The notes below the pieces were generated by a model that was not told where the DNA came from, ran no database searches, and was given only the letters and a program-made list of their open reading frames with translations. A stretch of DNA of 64,000 bases, taken from the NCBI GenBank assembly GCA_910574285.1, contig CAJTAL010000009.1, forward strand, positions 62,001 to 126,000, read 5' to 3'. Shown here one piece after another: positions 38,701-46,007 of this stretch. Origin of the DNA: Lachnospiraceae bacterium. Its GTDB lineage: Bacteria > Bacillota > Clostridia > Lachnospirales > Lachnospiraceae. The stretch's first letter is position 1. The number at the start of each line of letters is the position of its first letter. Both the position numbers and the translations under genes were made by a program.

Positions 38701-39497
38701 ATGATCTGTTGGATCGGATCAATGTAGAGGGCGTAAGGAATATTGTGGAACTCTGCGTGGAAACAGGCAGACGAATGGTGCAGATATCGACGACTTCCGT
38801 AGCCGGGGAGGGTAATGCGCGTACGGTGCCGTCTTCAAAGCGTATGCATGAGAACGAGCTGTATTTTGGCCAGATCCTTGAGAATGATTATATCCGTACG
38901 AAATTCCTGGCAGAGCGCCTGATCCTGGAGGCATGTGTAAAGGACGGTCTTGAGGCGAAGATTATCCGCGTGGGGAATCTCATGAGCAGGAAGTCAGACG
39001 GGGAATTCCAGATCAACTTTGTAACGAACGGTTTCATGCGTGCGTTAGGCGCGTACAAGACTCTGGGATGCTTCCCTGTCGGGGCGATGCATGCGCCGGC
39101 GGAATTCTCGCCTATCGATTCTACGGCGGCGGCTGTCTTAAAGCTTGCGGCAAGCGGCGGCGGATTCACTGTATTCCATGCCTATAACAGCCATAGAATC
39201 TATATGTCGGATGTGATCTACGCCATGGGCGCTTATGGATTCGAGATCCGTATTGTCCCGGACGAAGAATTTGAACAGATATTGAAGAGTGCGGCCGGAC
39301 AGGGAGAGAAGAGCGACGCGGTATTAGGGCTTATAGCCTATGCTTCGGATGATGAGAATCAGCGTTACGAGCTGATGTCCGAGAATCAGTTCACGGCGGA
39401 AGCACTCTACCGTCTCGGTTATAAATGGCCGATTACGGACGACGCGTATCTTGAGAATGCGATAAAAGCTTTGGATACGTTGGAATTTTTCGGATAA
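32742..39497 (+). CDS. Two-module nonribosomal peptide synthetase with terminal thioester reductase
   Basis: This 2251-residue megasynthase has a partial condensation-like region (1-250, no HHxxxDG), A1 (about 255-740; YTSGTTGVPKG near 392), T1 (LTSIGA, Ser near 772), C (about 830-1240; HHIISDG near 955), A2 (about 1250-1745; YTSGSTGRPKG near 1415), T2 (GGTSLSA, Ser near 1804) and a reductase domain (about 1880-2250; TGATGFLG near 1891, YIRTK near 2049). It should join two amino acids and release the product as an aldehyde or alcohol with NAD(P)H. Eye-aligned specificity residues are roughly DAMFSGVILK (A1) and DVMKFISVSK (A2); I cannot name the substrates. No phosphopantetheinyl transferase is nearby. 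Products of such gut enzymes include peptide aldehydes that cyclise to pyrazinones. Confidence 0.95.
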   Translation: MDKVRDDFIYYGNRVKDPELDSCLLADYTAEGLMEAEYVHRVKKGNALAAVSFCMERNMDPIEMSKVVLMLILEKYTNNKALLSAVSSEGRFVPVFLSSEETPGFSEYFALYLKQMDESKFHSQVDFEELRAEFGWNSFPFITSETRVYESFSLADHQDKEAKLGICVTVSDRELTVSVKYNQVLYNRKTFERFFLSFDAVLGQIAAGEDRIAALSLLSEELLEELDAFNQTEFPYDDSVSVVDLIQAAAERHPDRVAVVYREKEITYREFQEMTDRIARYIHSRGIGREDVVSILIPRCEYMPVAAVGALKAGAAYQPLDPTYPPDRLKFMMEDAKVRLLIADASLLSLVPDYAGEVLTLDEIPALAVCAEELPAEDIRQWYPSKDDLFILLYTSGTTGVPKGVMLEHRNLVAFIQWYRNHYLVTEESRVAAYASFGFDANMMDMYPALTSGAQVHIIDEEIRLELLALREYFERNRITHSFMTTQVGRQYASLFPDASYPKYLSVGGETLVPVAPPDYRFYNVYGPTECTILTTTFPMDRFYKNVPIGSANQNIRLYVTDPKGMRLPVGVPGELWIAGVQVGRGYLNRPEQTKEVFIPNPFSEDERYSRIYRSGDIVRFLEDGNIEFIGRRDAQVKIRGFRIELTEVEGIIREFEGIQDVTVAAFDEAGGGKFIAAYVVSDAQVDINALHAFIRERKPPYMVPAVTMQIDEIPLNQNQKVNKRALPVPQKEAEECIKPQNETQQRVYDCLANVLGHEEFGITTDIHEAGLTSIGAIQFIVRLSQEFEVTVNIRDLTEYSTVEELGGYLSKASKSAPREIREKYPLTQTQIGIYVECMMNPESVFYNLPGSFAFSRDREDACRTIDAEKLCRGIQKVADVHPAMKCSIRTDENGDTFMYPKDDREVEIERYSGTEEEYEAFFQNFAKPFDLEKGPLYRFAIFETETHLYLTIDFHHIISDGTSIAVFAQELNRVMGEEEPLGEGYTQYDLAVDEERARQQEGYDKAREYYDSVFSGVSGCTVPDRDNYEEAESLGFYRRYAEKLTPGRVEDFCRKRKISPNVFFLSVMGYVLGKYAGSEEACFTTIYNGRSDGRTADTMGMLVKTLPVLCALDEKTGIEDYVSRVKEQLLSSMANDVYSFAEISRAYGICPEIMFVYQGDDFVEFEIGGQKTVFREAVSDKAKAAISINIFLEDGRYRYEFEYRKNMFSSAFIEDMYEILTEAAGSFLNAETLGDVNILSRRQEELVESFNQTDYPVEIMSVNRLFEAWVQKAPQRTAVIANGEKLTYEELNRLANRLAHALIDLGIREDTIVGLILERGIPVYITRQGILKAGGAFLPMVPEYPDDRIDFCLTDAECPYVITTEKIKEERSSLWNGKPYRVLTVEELLKAEEEEKEERETNPDAAISATSLAYCLYTSGSTGRPKGVLIEHGNLCNFVNSNPINTEIRNYTDHGTVSLALAAITFDVSVMEEFIPLCNGMTICMANEDEIHNPLALADLLIRNHVDIMKCTPSYMTNIIEEPQMHEALAKIKAFDIGAEAFPQTLYGKMRKVNPTAAIVNSYGPTECTVSCTTKILTGAGEINIGGPLTNMKVYVVNRKNKLLPVGICGELIICGAGVGRGYVKLPDKNREAFFKLRGLPAYHSGDLVKWNRKGEIVFLGRLDNQVKLRGLRVELDEIENAVNSFDGVKMSKVIVKNNGSEEYLAGYFTAEKEIDLSELTEHLKSKLTHYMVPGALMQLEKMPLTVNGKIDKKQLPEIAYQSEARDYVAPSTELEQRLCDKFAEILTLEKVGVTENFFEIGGTSLSATKIAMYAITMGYPLVYKDIFANPTPRKLAGFISGKGKQEEKGKDPASDIKDYDYSAIHELLSRNCVENGNRIETAKLGDILLTGATGFLGIHVLREFLISYPGRVYCLVRKGNYPSCEKRLMNMLMYYFDTPFMDAFEDRIVCIDGDITDRDMVKSLARFSFTAVINCAACVKHFVKDDLLDRINVEGVRNIVELCVETGRRMVQISTTSVAGEGNARTVPSSKRMHENELYFGQILENDYIRTKFLAERLILEACVKDGLEAKIIRVGNLMSRKSDGEFQINFVTNGFMRALGAYKTLGCFPVGAMHAPAEFSPIDSTAAAVLKLAASGGGFTVFHAYNSHRIYMSDVIYAMGAYGFEIRIVPDEEFEQILKSAAGQGEKSDAVLGLIAYASDDENQRYELMSENQFTAEALYRLGYKWPITDDAYLENAIKALDTLEFFG

Positions 39498-39592
39498 ATC
39501 TTGGAAATTAAGGGGGCAGGCTGCCCGCGGAGATTATAGCGGGATAAATCTGCCTGAATAAGCCATAGAAGTAGGTGAAGGATCGTATAAAT

Positions 39593-41350
39593 ATGGAGAG
39601 AAATGAGAAATTAATCAGAATGAAGCTCTGGCAGTATCTGCTGCCGAGTATTATGATGACCGCAGCGCTTCAGATGGGAAATATCGTGGATACCATGCTG
39701 GTAGGAAACATTCTGGGGGCGGATGCAATGTCGGCTGTGAAGGTGGGAATGACCATAGACAATATCATGGAGATTCCCGGCTATGTCCTCGGGGTAGGGG
39801 GAAGTGTAGCGGTAGGAATCCTGCTGGGAAAGAGGGAACGAGACAAGGCGAACAGGGTTTTCTCCATGACCCTGACGGTGAGCGTACTGTGCGGAATCGT
39901 GTTTGCCCTGCTCTCAGTTACCTCGCCGGTATTGGCAGAGGCGCTTACCGGAGGAGGTTCTTTGACGGCGGATGTCAGGGCTTTTATATTCGTAACACTT
40001 TTGGGAGCGCCGGTGATAAGCCTTGCATTGCAGTTTATGAATTATGTCGCGGTGGATAATAATCCGTCGGTGGCGTCTGCCTATGTGATTGTGTCAAATG
40101 TTATCAATCTGGCGCTGGATTATCTGATTTTGAAATACACGGCGCTTGGTACGGCGGGAGCCGCATTGTCGACGGTGCTTGGATACGGGATTGCGATGCT
40201 GGTGCTGATCCGTTATCTCAGATCTCCGAAGCGGATGCTGAAGTATGTATTTCCCTTTGGAAGAGGGGGACTTGCGTCCGGTGCGGAATTTATGCTGGCT
40301 TTATCGACTGGGATGCCGACTCTTTTGTATATGGTCTTTTTGACGACGAAGGATCTGGGGTTGAATACGATGATTGTCCGGATGATCGGAAACGATGGGA
40401 TGGCAGTCTATACAGTGTGCGCAAATGTAGTACTCCTTGTGGAGCTTCTGGTGGGCGGTATCATCGGGACGATCGCTTCGATAGGAGGCGTGATCTATGG
40501 AGAGAAGGATTACTTTGGAATCAGGAGCCTTGTAAAGCATGTACTGATATATAGTTATGCCGTACTTTTGGTAATACTGATTATCCTGTGGGTGTTCCCT
40601 CAGTATGTGGTGGCGCTGTTCGGCATAACGGAGGGCGTGCTGTCTTCGATGGCTTCTGCCGCGCTTCGGATCTTCGTATGTTCCCTTCCGTTCTATCTGC
40701 TGAATAAGTTTATGACAACCTATTATCAGAGTACGGAGCAGACGAAGCTTTCCGGGATTGTGACGTCTCTGCAGACCTGCGTGGCGATTCTTCCCCTTGC
40801 CGTTGTATTTACCCTGGCGGCGAAAGCGGCGGGACTTGATCTTTTGAATGCGCTGATGGCGGCGTTTGTCGCAAGCGAGATCGTTACGATTGTGATTGCA
40901 TTCATTTACCGGAAGTTAAAGTATAAGGATCAGGGATTTCTGCTTCTGCCTGAGAAAGAGGAGGAAGCAGTCTACGACATCTCTGCAGCCGCAGATTTAG
41001 AAGAAGTGGAGAAGGTTCCAAGAGAGATCATAGGTTTCTGTAAAGCGCACCAGGTAGACGCAGGGAGGGCGAATCTTCTTGCGGTTGCCGCGGAAGAGAT
41101 GCTGGTGAATATCATCCGGTATGGAGGAAAGAAGGCGGATACCATTGATATCAACCTGCGTATTGCAGATGATACCCTCTTGTTCCGGCTGCGGGATAAC
41201 GGGATCCCTTTTGATCCTACGGATTATTCTGTGGATTCCGGGGAGTATGAGATTCATGGAATTGAAGTAGTCAGGAGCATTACCGACCGGATGCAGTATA
41301 TGAGGGTCCTGGACCTGAACCATACGGTAATAGAGATGAAGAAGAGTTAA
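39593..41350 (+). CDS. MATE-family transporter fused to an RsbW-like serine kinase (HATPase) domain
   Basis: This 585-residue protein has an N-terminal MATE transporter of about 450 residues (QYLLPSIMMTAALQMGN; VDTMLVGNILGADAMSAV). An acidic linker follows, then a C-terminal ATP-binding domain of about 120 residues. That domain has the N-box VAAEEMLVNIIRYGG, the G1 box RDNGIPFDPTD and the G2 sequence HGIEVVRSITDR, as in RsbW/SpoIIAB anti-sigma kinases. I chose ATG 39593 with AAGGA upstream; a GTG at 39575 is also in frame. It lies 95 bases after the NRPS and is the obvious exporter candidate. The fusion would place an anti-sigma-type kinase at the membrane beside a PP2C and STAS pair. Confidence 0.9.
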   Translation: MERNEKLIRMKLWQYLLPSIMMTAALQMGNIVDTMLVGNILGADAMSAVKVGMTIDNIMEIPGYVLGVGGSVAVGILLGKRERDKANRVFSMTLTVSVLCGIVFALLSVTSPVLAEALTGGGSLTADVRAFIFVTLLGAPVISLALQFMNYVAVDNNPSVASAYVIVSNVINLALDYLILKYTALGTAGAALSTVLGYGIAMLVLIRYLRSPKRMLKYVFPFGRGGLASGAEFMLALSTGMPTLLYMVFLTTKDLGLNTMIVRMIGNDGMAVYTVCANVVLLVELLVGGIIGTIASIGGVIYGEKDYFGIRSLVKHVLIYSYAVLLVILIILWVFPQYVVALFGITEGVLSSMASAALRIFVCSLPFYLLNKFMTTYYQSTEQTKLSGIVTSLQTCVAILPLAVVFTLAAKAAGLDLLNALMAAFVASEIVTIVIAFIYRKLKYKDQGFLLLPEKEEEAVYDISAAADLEEVEKVPREIIGFCKAHQVDAGRANLLAVAAEEMLVNIIRYGGKKADTIDINLRIADDTLLFRLRDNGIPFDPTDYSVDSGEYEIHGIEVVRSITDRMQYMRVLDLNHTVIEMKKS

Positions 41351-41353
41351 TGT

Positions 41354-41415
41354 AAAATCACCTTTCTGCTATAATAGAGGTGTTCAGGCCGCTATTATCG
41401 GAAAGGTGATTTTTA
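41354..41415. terminator. Bidirectional terminator between the MATE-kinase fusion and the RsbW-like gene
   Basis: AAAATCACCTTTC pairs with GAAAGGTGATTTT, and an inner TAATAG/CTATTA stem extends it. A- and T-runs at either side allow it to act in both directions. Confidence 0.9.
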
Positions 41416-41787
41416 TGAGAATGTCAGGTTCAGAACATTCCTGGAATTCTTATACTCGTAAATTACATTGTCTGCGAATCCGAATGCGATCAGCCGTCCG
41501 AGGCCGCCGATCTGTGTATCTAAGTCATAGCCGTCTGTATCAGTCTGATTGTTAAGAGGGTTGAAGGGCGCTCCTTCATCCTGAAAAGTCATTGTGATCT
41601 GATCAGATACTTCAATCGAGAAGTCCACGGACCCTGACGTCCCGCCATAGGCATAAGAACAGATATTTACGAAGATCTCCTCGGCGGCGAGACACAGTTT
41701 CTTTTTTATAGAATCAGGGATATTCCTGTGTTCCATGATAGATGTCCGGATTATTTTAAAATTTTCACGCCGGGCGGTCAAGGTCAT
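41413..41787 (-). CDS. RsbW/SpoIIAB-like anti-sigma regulatory kinase
   Basis: This 124-residue single-domain GHKL ATPase carries the N-box CLAAEEIFVNICSYAYGG, the G1 box QDEGAPFNPLNN and the glycine-rich GGLGRLIAFGFADN. These proteins bind a sigma factor or other partner and phosphorylate a STAS antagonist. It converges on the NRPS operon and shares a bidirectional terminator with it. It is a second kinase domain in the same locus, similar in layout to the C-terminus of the MATE fusion. No sigma factor gene is adjacent. The STAS gene at 32339 is the nearest candidate antagonist. Confidence 0.92.
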   Translation of the reverse strand: MTLTARRENFKIIRTSIMEHRNIPDSIKKKLCLAAEEIFVNICSYAYGGTSGSVDFSIEVSDQITMTFQDEGAPFNPLNNQTDTDGYDLDTQIGGLGRLIAFGFADNVIYEYKNSRNVLNLTFS

Positions 41788-41928
41788 AGCGGTCAGTCTC
41801 CTTCTTAGTCAGCTTTGGCTGTTTTCATTATAAAGAAAAACGCTGAGAATGACAAGATGAATATGTTATAATTCTATTTGATTAATTGGAGGATTTCAGA
41901 TATTATGTTATACAGGAGGTAAGACAAG

Positions 41929-43227
41929 ATGGGACATTTGACAACGAAGGATGCATATAAGAATTTGGAGGAACGTATCAATTGGTTTACACAAGGGGCG
42001 CCGCCGTCGGAGTCACTGTATAAAATTCTGCAGGTGCTGTATACGGAGAAGGAGGCAAAATGGGTAGCCCTTCTTCCGGTACGTCCCTTTACTCTGAAAA
42101 AAGCGGCAAAGATCTGGAATACCACCGAGGCAAAGGCGGAAAAACTGCTGGATCATCTCTGTGAGAAGGCGCTTCTGGTGGATTCTGAATACCATGGCCA
42201 GCGGCAGTTTGTGATGCCGCCTCCGATGGCTGGTTTTATCGAGTTCGCGCTGATGCGGACCAGAGGAGATATTGACCAGAAGTATCTGAGCGAATTGTAT
42301 TATCAGTATATGAATGTGGAAGAGGATTTTGTCAAAGACCTGTTCTTTGCTACGGAGACAAGGCTTGGGCGTGTCTTTGTGCAGGAGCCGGTGCTCATGA
42401 ACGATAAGACGAACCATATCCTGGACTATGAGAGAGCGACGCATATTGTGGAAGAAGCGGAGTATATTGGTCTTGGGACTTGCTATTGCAGGCATAAGAT
42501 GTACCACGCAGGGCATCCCTGCGAGATCGACGCGCCATGGGACGTGTGCCTGACTTTCGACAATGTTGCAAGGTCCCTGTCAGAGCATGGCGGCTATTCC
42601 AGGCTTATTTCCAAAGAAGAGGCAAAGGAAGTGCTTGAACTGTCTTATGAAAGTAATCTGGTGCAGATCGGAGAGAATGTAAGGGAGCATCCTGCGTTCA
42701 TCTGTAACTGCTGCGGCTGCTGCTGCGAGGCATTGCAGGCAGCCAGAAGATTCAGTCCGATGCAGCCGGTGGCGACGACAAATTATATTCCGAAGATATC
42801 GCCGGAGACTTGTATAGGCTGTGGAAAGTGTGCGAAGGTATGTCCGATCCTGGCGATCTCGATAGAGGAAAAGAAGCCGGTGATCGACGAAGAGATCTGC
42901 CTAGGATGCGGCGTATGCGCCCGGAACTGTCCGACAAAGGCGATAACGCTGGAGCACAGACCGATACAGGTGATCACGCCGGTAAACAGCACCCACCGGT
43001 TTGTATTGCAGGCGATTGAGAAGGGAACCTTGCAGAATCTGATCTTTGATAATCAGGCGTTTGCCAACCACCGGGCAATGGCAGCCGTATTTGGAACGAT
43101 CTTACGTTTGCCGCCGATGAAGCAGGCGCTGGCGAGCAGGCAGTTTAAATCGGTTTACTTGGACAAACTGCTGTCCGTGTATCAAAAGAAGAAAGACGGC
43201 GGCATGAAAAAAGAGTCGGAAGAATAG
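41929..43227 (+). CDS. 4Fe-4S protein with N-terminal winged-helix-like region and cysteine cluster
   Basis: This 432-residue protein has an N-terminal helical region (about 35-95) that looks like a winged helix. A middle region has unusual cysteine groups (TCYCRHKMYHAGHPC and FICNCCGCCCEAL). Two classical ferredoxin [4Fe-4S] motifs follow: CIGCGKCAKVCP and CLGCGVCARNCP (about 290-345). The basic C-terminus has no clear match. It may be a redox-sensing or electron-transfer protein. Homologues are usually annotated only as 4Fe-4S dicluster proteins. The ribosome binding site is AGGAGG, and the gene appears monocistronic. Confidence 0.85.
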   Translation: MGHLTTKDAYKNLEERINWFTQGAPPSESLYKILQVLYTEKEAKWVALLPVRPFTLKKAAKIWNTTEAKAEKLLDHLCEKALLVDSEYHGQRQFVMPPPMAGFIEFALMRTRGDIDQKYLSELYYQYMNVEEDFVKDLFFATETRLGRVFVQEPVLMNDKTNHILDYERATHIVEEAEYIGLGTCYCRHKMYHAGHPCEIDAPWDVCLTFDNVARSLSEHGGYSRLISKEEAKEVLELSYESNLVQIGENVREHPAFICNCCGCCCEALQAARRFSPMQPVATTNYIPKISPETCIGCGKCAKVCPILAISIEEKKPVIDEEICLGCGVCARNCPTKAITLEHRPIQVITPVNSTHRFVLQAIEKGTLQNLIFDNQAFANHRAMAAVFGTILRLPPMKQALASRQFKSVYLDKLLSVYQKKKDGGMKKESEE

Positions 43228-43291
43228 AGGAAAGATGTCGGTATGAAAAAAAGTTGAAAGAATAGACAGGGAAACAGGAAGGACGACAGAA

Positions 43292-43849
43292 ATGGTTTTT
43301 GAAACGAAAGAGATTCATTTAAAAGACGGCCGCAGATGTATACTCAGGTCCGTTGAAGAGAAGGATGCAGAAGCCATGCTTGAATATCTTCGGACCGTGT
43401 CTTCGGAGACGCCTTTTCTTCTTAGGAATGAGGATGAAGTCACGTATACCATCGAGGATGAGGAGCGTCTTATAAGAAAAATAAGAAAACATCCTCGGGA
43501 GATCATGGTTGTTGCGGAAGTAGAAGGTATTGTTGCCGGAAACAGCGCCATTTCATCCGTTGGCGGCATACGGCGTGTCTGTCACAGATGTACTTTTGCA
43601 ATTGCTCTTAAAAAAATCTATTGGAGACTGGGCATTGGTTCAGCATTGATGGAGTATTCTTTTTCTTTGGCAAAAGATATGGGGTATGAGCAAGTAGAAC
43701 TGGAGGTAGTCGACGGAAACGATAAGGCAAGAAGGCTGTACGAGCATTTTGGCTTCAAAGAAACCGGGAGAAATATCCGTGCGCTTAAGTATGACGACGG
43801 CAGTTACAGGGATGAGTACCGGATGATAAAGATGTTAACCGATTCATAG
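43292..43849 (+). CDS. GNAT-family N-acetyltransferase
   Basis: This 185-residue acetyltransferase has the acetyl-CoA-binding pattern WRLGIGSALMEYSFSLAKDMGYEQVELEV followed by N-D-K-ARRLYEHFGFKETGR, the classical GNAT motifs A and B. The N-terminal part is of the RimJ/RimL-like amino-group acetyltransferase type. The substrate is unknown. The VOC-family gene starts 18 bases downstream, and the two may form a small operon. Confidence 0.93.
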   Translation: MVFETKEIHLKDGRRCILRSVEEKDAEAMLEYLRTVSSETPFLLRNEDEVTYTIEDEERLIRKIRKHPREIMVVAEVEGIVAGNSAISSVGGIRRVCHRCTFAIALKKIYWRLGIGSALMEYSFSLAKDMGYEQVELEVVDGNDKARRLYEHFGFKETGRNIRALKYDDGSYRDEYRMIKMLTDS

Positions 43850-43866
43850 AAAGAGGGTAGGAGCCG

Positions 43867-44232
43867 ATGAAATTGAAAAATGTATTGATTGCCGTGAAGG
43901 ATATCGAAAAGTCCAGACGATTTTATCACGATATGTTTGGCCTTGAGCCGATACTGGACAATGACGGCAATATGATTCTGACGGAAGGGCTTGTGCTCCA
44001 GGAAGAAAAAATATGGGGAGAATTTCTGGGAAGAGATATTATTCCGGAGAATAATGCCTGTGAATTATATTTTGAAGAAAATGATATCGAATCATTTGTC
44101 CGGAAACTTGAAGACTTATATCCGGCAACAAGATATGTCAATAGGCTTATGGTCCATAGCTGGGGACAGAAAGTGGTTCGCTTCTATGACCCCGATGGAA
44201 ATCTGATAGAAGTAGGAACTCCGATGTCATAA
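43867..44232 (+). CDS. VOC-family (glyoxalase/bleomycin-resistance-like) protein
   Basis: This 121-residue protein has the betaalphabetabetabeta fold signature of the vicinal oxygen chelate superfamily: an N-terminal VLIAVKDIEKSRRFYHDMFGLEP and a C-terminal VVRFYDPDGNLIEVGTPM. Metal-ligand positions are plausible (Glu near the C-terminus), but the N-terminal His is not obvious. The function could be lyase, dioxygenase or resistance protein; the sequence does not decide. It follows the GNAT gene by 18 bases. Confidence 0.9.
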   Translation: MKLKNVLIAVKDIEKSRRFYHDMFGLEPILDNDGNMILTEGLVLQEEKIWGEFLGRDIIPENNACELYFEENDIESFVRKLEDLYPATRYVNRLMVHSWGQKVVRFYDPDGNLIEVGTPMS

Positions 44233-44289
44233 TGATATTGATATGCAGGCATGTCATGTACGGCCTTTTGATCCTGTCATCATGATTTA

Positions 44290-44318
44290 GCAGAGACTGT
44301 TTTTACAGTCTCTTTTTT
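44290..44318 (+). terminator. Terminator after the VOC gene
   Basis: AGAGACTGT (44292-44300) pairs with ACAGTCTCT around a TTTT loop and is followed by TTTTT. Confidence 0.9.
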
Positions 44319-44516
44319 GCTGCGCTCTCATTATAAAACTCATTTTATAGAGTGGTTCTAAAAAGAAACTCTATATCTTGCAAAATCCTTCATTTTGATT
44401 ATTTTGGTTATAATTTTAGAAATAGTAGTATTTTTTAGAAACATTATATAAAAAACCTGTTATAATATACTAAAAATGGTAAAAAAGTCAGTATATCGAA
44501 AGAGGGGATCATGTTT

Positions 44517-45395
44517 ATGGCAAAGATTGAGGAATCTGAGTTTACCTTGAGATTGATTCATAAGATGGGCGGCTACATCGACGAGAATAACATGCTTCAA
44601 TTGAAAGCGGGATTCTGTATCGGAGAGAAGATTCCGCCTCACGGAAGGATATTTCAGGCGATTGCATCCAATGTGGAAAAAGTGTACGGCGAGACAGGAC
44701 TGTGTGGATTAGGCGGTGAAAAAGGGCGGATGATCCATCAGTTCCGAATGTATATTGACCGGCACAACATTATGTATATCAGAAAGAATTTTAAAAAAGA
44801 GGGGATGACGGATGAAGAAGCTTTGAAAAATTATGCAGACGCAAAGTCAGAGTCCGGCGGGCTGAACGGCGTGAAGATGCTTCGGGAACCGGCAAGGTTT
44901 CACAATAAATATCCGGCGGGGCTGAGTTATTGGAAATATCAGAGAGGAAGGGAAAATAAGAAACGGCTTACTCCGGATTTCCATTCGGAATTTATTATAG
45001 ACAGGGAGGGGAATTTTGTCAGTCAGTGGAATGTGCTGGAGGAAGATGCGTATGGAACGATAATCAGCGATATCGAATATTACCGCCGAAAGTACAGCGT
45101 TCCTCAGAGACAGATTAAGGATGAGAGGGAAAGTCTCTGCCGGCGGACGATGAGCTGGGAAGAAGTACAGCGGCAGATCATGGATACGGAATCTTTCAAT
45201 TATGCTTCCAGGAATGACAGCGTACATCAGAGATTGGATATTCAGCCTCCGGGGAAATTCGACCCGGACTTAAGACGGCAGATTGCCGGAGAGTGGAAGA
45301 GTCCCTGCAAACATGCAAAGACTCTGAAAGATCTGAAAAATCGTTATTGCTATCGATCGGACAAGGGGGATGCCTATTCTATAAAGCGGATATGA
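44517..45395 (+). CDS. Unrecognised cytoplasmic protein (possibly DUF3114-like)
   Basis: This 292-residue, basic, soluble protein has no signal or membrane helix. Distinctive stretches are IHQFRMYIDRHNIMYIRKNF (residues ~78-97), TPDFHSEFIIDREGNFVSQWN and a C-terminal HAKTLKDLKNRYCY. The first stretch recalls DUF3114, but I am not sure. The His, Arg and Asp content suggests an enzyme, but no known catalytic motif was found. I chose ATG 44517, with AGAGGGG nine bases before; ATG 44511 is too close to that site. It has a TATAAT box about 55 bases upstream and stands alone, converging with maf 7 bases away. Confidence 0.7.
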   Translation: MAKIEESEFTLRLIHKMGGYIDENNMLQLKAGFCIGEKIPPHGRIFQAIASNVEKVYGETGLCGLGGEKGRMIHQFRMYIDRHNIMYIRKNFKKEGMTDEEALKNYADAKSESGGLNGVKMLREPARFHNKYPAGLSYWKYQRGRENKKRLTPDFHSEFIIDREGNFVSQWNVLEEDAYGTIISDIEYYRRKYSVPQRQIKDERESLCRRTMSWEEVQRQIMDTESFNYASRNDSVHQRLDIQPPGKFDPDLRRQIAGEWKSPCKHAKTLKDLKNRYCYRSDKGDAYSIKRI

Positions 45396-45402
45396 ACGGC
45401 GA

Positions 45403-45993
45403 TTAACATGGAGATAAGGGATTTGTAAATTCCTTCATAAGTTCCTGATAGAGACGGCAGATCGGAAGCCCGATTACATTATTGAAATCTCCGTTGATGC
45501 GTTTCACATGGATCGCAAATGCTCCCTGTATTCCGTAAGCGCCTGCTTTATCCAGAGGATCGCCGCTGTCCACGTATGCGTGAAGGTCTTCTTTGCAGAT
45601 CGGACAGAAAGTGACATCCGTTGATTCATAGAATGTTCTGGTATGCACATTTCCACCTTTGGAAATGTGCAGGGATACGCCGGTGTAGACTTGATGGGTA
45701 CGGTCCGCGAGCATCGACAGCATATCATAGGCTTCTGATTTATCCGCAGGCTTGCCAAATATCTCGCCTTGATATACGACGATGGTATCCGCGCCGATCA
45801 CGACACAGTCGGATTCCCGGTGACGGCAAAATACATCCTCAGCCTTCTGTGCGGCCAGTTCCATTACGATATCCATAGGAGCTGTCCTGGAGATTTTTTC
45901 TTCTATTGAAGAAGGAATTACTTCAAACTCGAATCCCGCTCTTGCCAATAACTCCCTTCTTCTCGGAGATGCCGAAGCCAGTATATATTTCAT
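45403..45993 (-). CDS. maf: Maf-family nucleoside triphosphate pyrophosphatase
   Basis: This 196-residue protein begins with ILASASPRRRELLARAGFEF, the Maf signature, and has the metal-binding EEKISR and GADTIVVYQGEIFGKP. The family hydrolyses dTTP and UTP or modified pyrimidine triphosphates and is linked with cell-division arrest. The ending QGAFAIHVKRINGDFNNVIGLP is also conserved. It lies 14 bases downstream of the PII-like gene on the same strand. Confidence 0.96.
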   Translation of the reverse strand: MKYILASASPRRRELLARAGFEFEVIPSSIEEKISRTAPMDIVMELAAQKAEDVFCRHRESDCVVIGADTIVVYQGEIFGKPADKSEAYDMLSMLADRTHQVYTGVSLHISKGGNVHTRTFYESTDVTFCPICKEDLHAYVDSGDPLDKAGAYGIQGAFAIHVKRINGDFNNVIGLPICRLYQELMKEFTNPLSPC

Positions 45994-46007
45994 GGAAACC
46001 CTCCTTT

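Noticed and set aside
28635-41787. Sigma factor gene for the partner-switching proteins
   Set aside because: Every gene in this stretch is otherwise assigned and none has sigma-70 regions.
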